A DNA stretch of 64,000 bases from Gigaspora margarita. Taxonomy: Eukaryota; Glomeromycota; Glomeromycetes; Diversisporales; Gigasporaceae. How positions within the stretch are numbered: the first letter of the stretch is position 1; the number at the start of each line of letters is the position of its first letter. Shown here in pieces: positions 54,735 through 64,000 of this stretch. The stretch spans positions 200,442-264,441 of the forward strand of contig WTPW01000409.1 in NCBI GenBank assembly GCA_009809945.1, written 5' to 3'. The notes under the pieces are model-generated. The model did no database searches and was not told the DNA's origin. It saw only the letters and a program-made list of their open reading frames with translations. The position numbers were made by a program, and so were the translations under genes.

Positions 54735-56002
54735 ATGAAAACTTTTACTTTTTAATTAATTTATTACTTATTTTTACATTACAATGTTATTGTATTGGCA
54801 AAGAACCATTAGCACGATTATCGAATGTAGAAGATAATGAAGTACTCAAATTATTGAACCGCGAAAAAAATTTAGCAAGGGTAGATGGAATATTAAAACC
54901 GTTACTAAGTGATTTTAGCTTTGGAGGAACCTATATAGATGTAACACAAAACAAAATATTTATAAATACAATCAATAAATCCGAAATTCAAAATATAACA
55001 TCCTCACCCAAGATAAAAAACTTTACATATTTATTATCATTTAAGGATGCAAACATTTCTTTAGCTGTATTAAAATCCTCCTTCAAACAAATAATTAAAT
55101 TAGCTGAAGATTATAGTCCAGTCGACATTGCTTTTTACACTGATTTTATAAAAAATAATATCGTTATATATTTGCCCTTCAATGAAACAAGAAATGATGC
55201 ATTCGTAGACGTCGTTAGGCCATATAATCCGATTTTAATTTATGAAGACGAAGAAGAAACATCTACGAAAACACCTAATCCACTTACGCAACCATCGACT
55301 AATTCTTCAACGCTAAAACCTCGAGATTTTTCTGGTAGCTTAATATCTGCAGTGCTCATAAATGGTGATGGCCTTGTGAATAGATTCAAGAAAACAATAT
55401 GCTCAGCAGGTTTTTGGGCAAGAAATGCAACAGATCCTGATATTAACTATGTTGTAACTGCTGGGCATTGTTTTCTAAATGCGCCTGGTAATCTAAATTT
55501 TTATAATCATAGATCATGGAATTCGCAAGATTGGAAACGCAAAGGGAGCAACTTTGTCGGAAAAGCTGAAAAATATTTTATAAAACCATTCGATGCTGGT
55601 TTAATCTTTGTAGAAGGTAATTACAAACCATCAATGGTTATAAGAAATACTGATAGTGATCTATTTACTGAATTATGGATAATGAATGATATTCTTGTTC
55701 CTAGTGTTGGTGCTCATTTATGTAAAACTGGCTACGTTACGCATGTAACTTGTGGACATATAAAGTCGTTCAATGGTTTTTTTATTAATGAATTTAGCTT
55801 CGGAAGAGCATTTATCTTCGACACTAGTGAATCTAGGGGTGGTGATAGTGGAGGAACTGCATTTTCTTATCAAGATTTGCGCCATGTTAGTCTAATTGGT
55901 GTGCACAGTGCAAGTGGGTTCGATATTTCCGTAACCACACCATTAAGGACAATTCTTGATAGTTTTGATATAGAACCTTATTTGCTTAAATTTTCCGATT
56001 AG
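54735..56002 (+). CDS. Secreted serine protease, chymotrypsin fold (S1, streptogrisin-like)
   Basis: A single exon of about 420 residues. The N-terminus has a hydrophobic segment (FYFLINLLLIFTLQCYC) fitting a signal peptide. Then comes a pro-region with FGGTYIDVTQNKIFINTIN, like streptogrisin/alpha-lytic pro-domains, a Thr/Pro/Ser-rich linker (TKTPNPLTQPSTNSS), and the protease. Catalytic residues: His in VVTAGHC (55466), Asp in PFDAGLIF (55592), Ser in RGGDSGG (55847). LCKTGYVTHVTCGHI matches the conserved disulfide loop of the bacterial-type S1 group. No ATG is in frame upstream of the signal segment; ATG 54735 (MKT...) fits only if one T is missing from the TTTT run at about 54743-54746. 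Otherwise the start lies in an unseen exon. The protein is probably secreted and active in self-cleavage and extracellular proteolysis. Bacterial-like architecture suggests possible lateral transfer. Confidence 0.85.
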
Positions 56003-56035
56003 AGTCTGAATCCAGTATGAATTTCATATGATTGG

Positions 56036-56309
56036 CAATTATTTTAATTAAAGCATGGTCAATGACCAATCAAATCAATCTAATACAGGCCATTGTGGAA
56101 ATTGATTGTATTTGTTTTATATTTAAAAAGAAACTGATGTATATTACTACTTTTCTTTAATATATATCATTATTTACAATTATTTTAATTAAAACATGAT
56201 CAATGACCAATCAAATCAATCTAATACAGGCCATTGTGGAAATTGATTGTATTTGTTTTATATTTAAAAAAAAACTGATGTATTACTTTTCTTTAATATA
56301 TATCATTAG
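56036..56309. repeat. Tandem duplication, 141 bp period
   Basis: CAATTATTTTAATTAAA starts at 56036 and 56177. Both copies continue through ATGACCAATCAAATCAATCT and GGCCATTGTGGAAATTGATT with few differences. It lies just downstream of the protease stop. Confidence 0.85.
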
Positions 56310-56462
56310 GCCGCTGACCTTTATTAGTAATTTTAGAGGGTGGGGTCAAGCAAAACCTTACCTCTTAATTAAATTTGATTGGCTAAAATTTTATATATAA
56401 ATCTTACCTGGGGTAAGCTCTATAGTAAATGGATATTAGGTAATAAATGTCAGCGCCCTTAT
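56307..56462. mobile_element. MITE, about 155 bp
   Basis: TTAGGCCGCTGACCTTTATT and its approximate inverse AATAAATGTCAGCGCCCTTA bound the unit. Confidence 0.7.
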
Positions 56463-56944
56463 TTAACTGCAATTCTTATACAATTTTTATCTATTAGTTG
56501 CTTGCTTAAAATTATACACATACAAACTTTTGGTTTTTTTAAATATGGCCCATTTTTTATGGCAAAACTATTGACAGCACTTGCGCAGTTGCTATGTTTC
56601 AATTTAATTGTCAGTTTTAGTTCTGTTCTCATTTATAACAAAAATAACAAAATTCAGAATATAAGACAAGTTTAAATAGATAGTGGCCTACCATATTATT
56701 ATGACACTTTTTGAAAATTTATTATGAGCTAAATAAACAAGATCTAAAGCTAAAACTTATATAAAATATTACTTAAATCTAAAGCTTTCAAATAGAAATA
56801 GTTTATAAAATTCTATGCAGTACATTTTGAATTAATTAAGTTTAAAAAATTTTGGATTTTTCATTTGTACAATTTACTAGTTTTTATTATAGTTTTAATA
56901 TAAGAACTTAATTAGACATTGCATCCTACGAAATAAATATTCTT
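56463..56944. other. Spacer, no gene supported
   Basis: AT-rich; one short hydrophobic frame (56379-56675) overlaps the MITE and is probably chance. Confidence 0.35.
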
Positions 56945-58420
56945 CACATCTAGGATGCGATGCAATTAGATTTTGTGCAGCAATTCCTGTAGAAGCCATT
57001 AGCAAATAGTTTTGGTTGGTTTTTTGAAAGTGGTTTAATAATAAATAAATAATAAATGTTTTGCCAACTCCTGCAGATCATGTAATAAAAAAATAGGGAT
57101 AGTGTGAACCATCTTGTAGGCCTAAATAATTTGTTATTGTTTGTATACAGTAATATTGACTTGGAGGTAAATTTATTATTGTATTTAAAAGGTAGTGTTC
57201 TTGGTAAAATTTTAATTGAGTCTAATTGTAGTTTGATAAGATCAAGAATATCAGATGATATAATTGGTTGTAGTGACAAAATTATTGTTTTGATTAGATA
57301 ATTAAATTGGTTTGTAGTATGTGTTGTTTGATTTATAACAAATTCATAATTTTGTTCTTGTGTAGATTGATATATATCTGGAAATTTAGCTAAAAAATGA
57401 TCACAATAAGATGAAAATTCACTACACAAATCAGTTTCTGATCTGCAAAGAAGTCTTAATAAAAGTTGTTGATAAAAAAATAGTTCACCATGTTCTAATC
57501 ATAAAAATTGTAAATGTGTAAATATGCGATTTGTACACTATATAACAGTATTGCCTAATTGATTATAGTATAATATTTTTTGAGATGTAATTGAACTTGC
57601 TTTTTTAATTTCATATAGCTCATAATAGGATTTGTAAGTTATATCATTAAATACAGGATTAAGAGGGTGAGCAAAATATTTTTCTATTTTATCATTCCAG
57701 AATGAATCTTCATCAAGTGGATCAATCATATGTAAGGGTAGAACTTCTTTAGAGCAAATATTAGGAGGATCAGTCGTTAAATATTGGACTTGTATTGATG
57801 AATTTACAATTCTTTCACCAAGTAGTAGAAATATAAGTTCCATTGATCCCATTCGACAGGCATGAATATATTATAGATAATATGATTTATCATATATATT
57901 AAATAGATGAGTAGGTTCTGGTTTACTAATATATTTTGTTATTATATTGAGCAAGTCCTTTATTTGTTATATATTGAGTATTCATATGAGCATTCCATAT
58001 CATAAGAGTTGGGGCATGATATGGAACTACCCATTGATCTTCAGGAGTTATACAACAATATGTATATCTGTAGTTTGATGAATTATAATAAGTGTATTTA
58101 GCAAATGGGCAAGAAAATCCTTTTTTGTATACAGAAGCTGGTAGCGCTGGACCTCCATATTTCAAATTATATATATGTATTTGTAAAGTATAAACTTTTT
58201 AATAGAGTCAAATTCTATATTTGGATCTGGAAGTATTGATCATATTGTATTTGTATTAATCATTGTTGGTATGTCATTAGTTGTCCAATAGACACTATGT
58301 AAATGTGCAGCTCCACAATTTTAAAATTCTATTCTATCAAAAAAATGTGTATAGGTTCCCCATTCACTAATATCAGAATATTTCCAAACATATTTTTTAA
58401 GATTTTGTAGTCTGTAAATA

Positions 58421-58593
58421 CAAGTCACTCTCGTTATAATAAAGTTGTTGGGCTGAAGAATTTTTTTCACTATATAGAATATTCACTATATCGAGAGCTC
58501 TTTATATAGTAAAGTTTATATTTGTTCTAAAAAAAATCTTTACTATAAGCAAACTTTACTATATCAAGAGTTCACTATAACGAGAGTAACTTG
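58421..58593. repeat. Foldback inserted in the Helitron remnant
   Basis: CAAGTCACTCTCGTTATA and TATAACGAGAGTAACTTG are inverted; the interior has TTTACTATA/TATAGTAAA and ATATCGAGAGC words. The CAGT-less, CTCGTTATA-type ends resemble pogo derivatives. Confidence 0.75.
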
Positions 58594-58666
58594 TAAAGTG
58601 TAAAGTTGTATGAAATGGTCTGTTAGCTAGTAACGTATTTTTATTATCAGTATTGGCTAGAATGTT

Positions 58667-59319
58667 ATCCCTTAGTTGTAATACAGGCAAATTTGCCTGC
58701 GTATTTTAAAAATTTTAATAAAATTTTAATAAAATTTTAAATATTGATTTTAGCTATACCTTTTCTAAGTAAAAAATATTCTTTGAGTTTTGTTTTAGTA
58801 ACTTTGTTATAAAAATTTTTTAAAATTATTAGAAAACTTTAGTATAATCAAAGTTTAAATTCTTGTATTAGCATTTTTACTATTAAAATTTTTTTTAGAT
58901 TTTCTTAAATTTTATATGTTCCCGTCTATAAAAAAAACTTTTACTTCTAATACAAGTCTTGATTTTTACAAATAAATCATTAAAGTTGCAATAATAAAAG
59001 TTATTATCCTTTATATAAACTACAATATTGTCTTAAGAACTATAGCTTTAAAACTAAAACTAAATGAGATTACAGAGAAATTGTGATAAAATTTTTTAAA
59101 AATTTTTTTCTTAAAGATATCTATTTTTAGCTTATATATAACTTAAAATTTTTTTCTTACAATATAAAAACTAATTTTGCAAAAAAGTAATCCTTATTTT
59201 CAAATATAATTGTACAAAGTTTTATTTAATTATTTTGATATTTAAAAAAAGTAAATCAGAGCAAAAAAAGTGCAATAACACAGGCAAATTTGCCTGTGTC
59301 CTACTACAATCTAAGGGAT
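58667..59319. mobile_element. MITE with CAGGCAAATTTGCCTG at both ends
   Basis: ATCCCTTAG...ACAGGCAAATTTGCCTG at the left and CAGGCAAATTTGCCTGTGTC...CTAAGGGAT at the right. The 16 bp subterminal motif is itself a perfect palindrome. Helitron coding text resumes directly on both sides. Confidence 0.8.
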
Positions 59320-60736
59320 AGAGATAATGCCATTGATCTTCAGCTATTGATAGTGTAATAAATATAAATAGAAGGCCAAGTTCACAGATTATTGTATTCA
59401 AATGCATTATTTTTTGTTGAAAGTAAGTGCTTCCTGTATGAATTGTAAATATATTTAATTTATCATAATGCCATTGATCAGTATATGTGCTTCTTTCAAT
59501 AATTTGGATAGCAGTAGGTGAGCGATGAGTAGCATTAAAATTTGACTGCTGGGCTAATCATTGTTTATTTTGAAAGTTTCTAAGTTTTTCTAATTGTAAA
59601 TAGGCCCATGAAGGCCAATAATAGTGTAAATAAAATCATAAATCTTTGGAAAGTAATCTGTATTTAATATATTTTCCAAATGTATCATGGTTATATTGAA
59701 TATTTTCTAATTGGCTTCCCATTTTATTGTAGTATCTATGTCATCAGGATATAAGTTAGAAAAAAGCAATGGTTCAAGATGAGGATCATTTAGTGCAATA
59801 GAAATTTTGTTTGATTTATTGTTTATTAGAAAGCCAGCCATTAATCGACTATAATATGCATCTTCATCATGAATTTCTGTAGGAAAGTCTTGATGAGGAA
59901 CTACAATATCACCATATTGAAATGGAGGAGCAGTTTCATCATCAGATAAGTGAACTGCTGATAGAAAAGGGTTTGTTGTATTTAAATTTAAAGGAATCAT
60001 TTCTAAATATGCATATAAATAAGGGTTGTTTTCTTTAAGCCAATTAACAGCATCTGTTAATGAGTTTTCAAACCATGGTAGATATGCAGTTTGATTAGTG
60101 AATAAGGATCAGCCAAGGGATCTAAATATGCATCTAGTATTCCCAAATATAGATTAAATGTATATAAATTTTTAGAATAGTTCATTGTACCTACTAAAGT
60201 TCTATATTCTGAAAAAGGGTTTGCACTAAGTGTAAGACCCAAAGAGCAATATAAAAATATAGGGATAAGCATTTGCATTTTTCTAATAGTACTGAGTTAA
60301 TTTCTGGTAAAATTTGACAAAGGTAAGGAGGATAGTTATGATTTTGATTACATTTGCATGAAGAGCATATAGCAATTCAATTTGGAGATGGGTTAGGATT
60401 TGTAACCAAGTTTTCAGTTGGATATGCTGCAATGAGAGAATAATAAAAATTTGGATCTCGTGAAATCCATTCAGCTTTTTCAGGGTACATAAGTCTTGAA
60501 CAAATTGTACAAGAGACATATAGAAACTGATGCAAAATCATGTTTTCAAATTGATTTATTATTTCATGTATTTTTATAAAAATTGTCCAAGTCACAGGCA
60601 AAGATAAATTTGACAAGGTTTTATTTTGTAATTCTGTTAGTCATAATGTAATATTATCTGATATATCAAAATTAAATGTCTGTTCATCTTATTCAAGTGA
60701 TTCAATTTCAAAATTTTGATTTACAAAAAATGACAT

Positions 60737-62581
60737 TTTGTAAGTAAATATTTTAAGTTAAATATTGGTATTGATCATTAATAGTATTTAATTTGTAGTT
60801 CAAAAAATAATATGATTTTAGTTGGATAGAGTCAGACTCTAGTTATTTATATATAATAATTATTTACTTGTTAATTTAAAAATTTATAATTTTATAATAT
60901 GAAAATTAAGGGGAGTGACAAAAATCAGGTGATTTTTTAGGGGGAAGAGGGTAAAAAAGTTGAAATTATATATAAGAACCTGACTATATATATATTAAAG
61001 AAGAGGGAGGGGGGTAGGCCTCTGATAAAAAATAATTAGGTGATTAATGACATGGCCCTAACCTGAAGTTTTAACTTATTTATTTTTTTATATCAATCAT
61101 GTTTGTATAATGCATGCTTAAAATTATACTATAGAAGAATTAATCTGAATTTGAATAGCTGCAACCTATTTGTTTTCTTGTATTATTTATATTTGTATAA
61201 TGCATAGTGTATTATGCATGCAGAATCATCGTCATTGCATTTTGTTAAATATGCATAATTATATAATTTAGAAATAATAATTTTCTTTATTAGTTTAATG
61301 TTATAGCATAAGCCTTATTTTAACCTATATGTTTTGTTATATTTGTATGATTTAAAGCATATTTTATCTGATTATAATAGTTATGTGAGTATATCTATAT
61401 AACTTTTTTGAATTTATTATTTATTATAATTATTTATTATTGCACATTAGTTAATTTGGCTTATTTAAATAGATTTTATCAGATTATATTTCAGGACTTT
61501 GTATTTATTAAATAAGTAGTTGCTTAATATAGTCACACTAAGTCAGGAATAGTTGATGCATTGAATAAACACCAAATAATGTCTAGGGATACTGGTTGGA
61601 TAAGACAATTTGAAACTAATTTTTTGGTTAACATTACTTTCCAGGACTCTTAGAAGGAGTAAATTAAATGAGTATTTGGGCCAGGTGCTGAGAAAAGGGA
61701 CCAAACTAACAAAACAAAAGATTTTTAAAAAATCAATTTTTGTATTGTAAATTTTATAATAAATTATAAAAAATACAAAGTTCAAAGAGCTACACTACAA
61801 AATTTTATTAATACACTGCTTATGTGTTTTAAGCAAAAAATAATCCTAATGTCTTTTTAAATTGATTTATGTGAAAAATTGTCAATTTAGTCCTTTTTCT
61901 AGCACATAGCATATATAAAAGCAAACAAACTATTTTTAATGTATTAAATCTAGTCTAGTGATTCAAGTTGAGTTGCTAATAGGTTAGATAAATTTAGTTC
62001 AGTAGTTAATGTTAAATTTTTGTTATAAAAGAAAGCAGTAAGAATAAATAAATAAAACTTATATAATGCATTCATGCAAGAAAAAAAATTTTGTATGTAT
62101 AATTATTATAGCCAAAATTCTCATTGAATCTGCATTAGTTTAAAGTATATATGCAGCAATCACTCAATATTTTATTTGCGCATTTTCATTTTACAAGGAA
62201 TTTGAGTATTGTTTCTTTTAGTCAATAAAATTTACTACTGCATGAGTAAAAAATTAAGAGTTGTACTAAATTTAATTTTATAAGAATTTTTACACCATAT
62301 TAGCAGATTAGTATAATTGTATCTTTTTTCAATAAACTGTTATACAAAAATTTGCTCCTAAGTAACATTGAAAAACTAACAAATGAAGTACTTGTCACAA
62401 CTAACAAAAGAGCCTTTTGACGTTTAGACAAGTTAAAAACCAATAAAACTTAATAAAAGAGCTATGCTAAGCTGTAGAAAGAAGTACTTTTATTGTTTTT
62501 TGAAATATATGGGTGTTTTAGGATGTGTTGGGGCATTGTGAAATGGGTTGGTAACTATCAAGGGTAAATTCAGAAGCTAAT
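60737..62581. other. Spacer, no feature recognised
   Basis: AT-rich and CpG-poor. A minus-strand frame at 61785-61543 contains SFNLLLLRVLESNVNQ and SYPTSIPRHYLVFIQC, which looks protein-like but isolated; it may be a transposon fragment. Confidence 0.35.
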
Positions 62582-62706
62582 TTTCAAAAAAATGGCCTTT
62601 TTAATATATTTTTGGCTTATAATTAAATACATGAATTTTGTAATTTTCTATGTACTTAATTATAAATACAAAGCTGGTTAAAAAGGCTGTTTTTGTGAAA
62701 ATTCAC
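62582..62706. repeat. Foldback, about 125 bp
   Basis: TTTTCAAAAAAATGGCCTTT and AAAGGCTGTTTTTGTGAAAA at the ends, with TTATAATTAAATACAT / ATGTACTTAATTATAA inside. Confidence 0.8.
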
Positions 62707-63269
62707 TTTGTAATAAATTTTCGCATTAAATTTTTTGGATAATCCTTGATCATGATTGGTCGAGCTGACATGTTATGCCGATCTGCTGATATGCGATTCT
62801 AGCAAATTAATTTGTTTATTCTGAAAGAGTCATGAAATTTCAATAAGTTTAGATATTAAAGTTGCACAAAAAGATACTTTGTATATCCAAAACATATAAT
62901 TTTATTATTAGAAAAAAATTAGAAATCAGAAGTTTTTGTTTGCTCACACGCATATCTATATTTGTGCTTTAATATTGCAAACACATGCATGTTAGCACAT
63001 TAACGTGTTTTTTGTAATATGATGAACATTATATGATAGGTTCTGGGCATATAATACTACATATTAGTATTTTATCCATGTTAAATTAGTGCAATCAAAT
63101 TTTTTTATAACAACTAGAGGTGCAGCTAAATTGCAGGGAGCGAAATATTTGTTTAAGTGCATGATGATCACTATAAAAAAATGTCTTTTTTATTATTGTC
63201 TTTCTGAATTACACTAACTAAATGTGTTTATGTTATAAAAATTACATGTCAAGAAGCATTTTACATATT

Positions 63270-63536
63270 TGNANNGGTAAAACAAGTAAAATNAGCTTCA
63301 ATAGGGGACTTNCCTATTGCTGCCAGATTTTGGCTCCAATAGGGGTCAATAGGGTATCAATCGGAACATTATTATTCAATAGGGTACCAATAGGGTACCA
63401 ATAAGATACCAATAGGGTACCAATAGGGTACCAACTATTCAATGGGACTTTGCTAATTGTAGGCTATTTAATCAATAGTTACTAATTGTGAACCAATAGG
63501 GTACTAATAGGGTATTAAATCATCAATAGGGTTGTT
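63270..63536. repeat. CCAATAGGGTA minisatellite
   Basis: Many 12-13 bp units of CCAATAGGGTA with variants such as CAATAGGGTATC, in two clusters. N bases at 63272-63302 suggest mapping ambiguity. Confidence 0.88.
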
Positions 63537-63652
63537 TTTTACAGATTGCAAATTAAAGAGAACATTGCTTATAAGCGATGTTACGGTACTATGCGTATTA
63601 TTACATTTTGCAATAGTAAAACGGGTATACAAGTACTGATTGCAAAAAAAAA

Positions 63653-63771
63653 TACCGTAAATTCTCGAAATAACAGGCATGGGCGCTATTTTGAACTTTG
63701 GCCTGAATTAAGCTTTATTCAGGCCAAAATTCAAAATAGCGCCCATGCCCATTATTTTAAGAATTTACGTA
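63653..63771. mobile_element. Palindromic MITE, TACCGTAAATTC family
   Basis: TACCGTAAATTCTCGAAATA opens and TAAGAATTTACGTA closes. CATGGGCGCTATTTTGAA / TTCAAAATAGCGCCCATG and GGCCTGAATTAAGC / GCTTTATTCAGGCC continue to the centre near 63712. Related to the MITE at 29387-29661. Confidence 0.85.
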
Positions 63772-63933
63772 AATAAATGAATAAATAAGTAAAGCTTTCG
63801 AATGTTTAATTTAAACAAATCTTATTCATTTATTCATTATTAATTTCTTACTGTGGAATGATATGCTCGTGAAATCTTTGATCAAAATATTAAAAACGTT
63901 TATTCGCCAAAGGAAAAAATTCTTTAATGGATC

Positions 63934-63990
63934 GAAATAAATATAATTAATGCTTAACTGCACTTAAAAATCCAAAAGACTCACATAACC
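63934..63990 (+). repeat. Second copy of the 53.5 kb tail repeat
   Basis: AAATAAATATAATTAATGCT, then TAACTGCACTTAAAAAT, matches 53535-53590. It may be the end of the same retroelement or LTR family, continuing past the window. Confidence 0.6.
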
Positions 63991-64000
63991 AAATTTGGGT

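Larger units (their letters stand above)
56945..60736 (-). pseudogene. Helitron Rep-helicase remnant
   Basis: Read on the minus strand from MSFFVNQN (60736). An N-terminal part includes LSLPVTWTIFIKI and YPEKAEWISRDPNFYYSLI. A region with LFSNLYPDDID at about 59750 matches the start of Helitron-like proteins. FIFITLSIAEDQWHYLYP near 59368 is the Helitron_like_N signature. GAAHLHSVYW (58297-58305 encodes HLH) is the HUH nickase motif. IITKYISKPEPTHLF near 57930 is the catalytic Tyr region. SMELIFLLLGERIVNSSIQV follows, then a PIF1-type helicase start with SAGVGKTFIIYLLLNHF and LLMASTGIAAQN, cut off near 56945. A TGA (57080-57078) replaces the first Walker A Gly, and many other stops and frameshifts occur. 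Two insertions interrupt it. CpG-poor, consistent with long decay. Confidence 0.85.

Noticed and set aside
56379..56675. 98-codon hydrophobic frame
   Set aside because: It overlaps a MITE end and has only chance-like composition.

Overview
The window looks like nuclear DNA of an arbuscular mycorrhizal fungus close to Rhizophagus (Glomeromycotina). I infer this from the very high A+T content, short GTAAGT...AG introns, BTB-BACK-TLDc genes, a C2H2 zinc-finger gene of a lineage-typical kind, a tandem family of tyrosine-kinase-like genes opening with a YGITQDTATN-type segment, and the density of foldback, hAT-like, pogo-like and Helitron-like transposon remnants. The species call is inference from gene style and was not searched.

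Layout. 0-5.6 kb: a coding remnant of a repeat-family protein, a 1.6 kb palindrome, a badly decayed BTB gene and a C2H2 zinc-finger gene with one frameshift. 5.6-14.3 kb: a hAT element nested in another inverted-repeat element, a nearly complete BTB-BACK-TLDc gene (minus strand, one stop and one frameshift), and a second, decayed BTB-TLDc copy split by a foldback element and a solo LTR, both with target duplications. 14.3-16.5 kb: microsatellite and MITEs. 16.5-24 kb: the most striking locus, twelve tandem exons of about 150 codons followed by one exon carrying the rest of a kinase domain. 24-32 kb: a series of MITEs and palindromes. 32-49 kb: a gene-free, CpG-depleted transposon graveyard with nested hAT and pogo-like elements, hairpin arrays and diverged satellites. 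49-54.6 kb: CpG returns, with minisatellites, MITEs and a GC-richer island. 54.7-56 kb: a secreted serine protease of the streptogrisin type. 56-61 kb: a broken Helitron Rep-helicase, again CpG-poor. 61-64 kb: repeats.

The kinase array. Every intron in the array is phase 0 and lies between kinase strand beta3 and helix alphaC. Each exon therefore starts with an alphaC-beta4-beta5-like piece, passes through a CxxC...CxxC zinc-ribbon-like module, and ends with beta1-beta3. Read across introns, the locus encodes a chain of kinase N-lobes separated by zinc modules, with one full kinase at the end. Only the last unit keeps the glycine-rich loop; the other eleven share a five-residue deletion there. 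Two units carry frameshifts, one a stop, and one acceptor site has moved, but the exons are frame-neutral, so skipping would keep the frame.

Several genes (C2H2, BTB-TLDc, protease) each need just one extra T in a T run to read through. That could be real decay or a sequencing or assembly indel bias, so pseudogene calls here are provisional.
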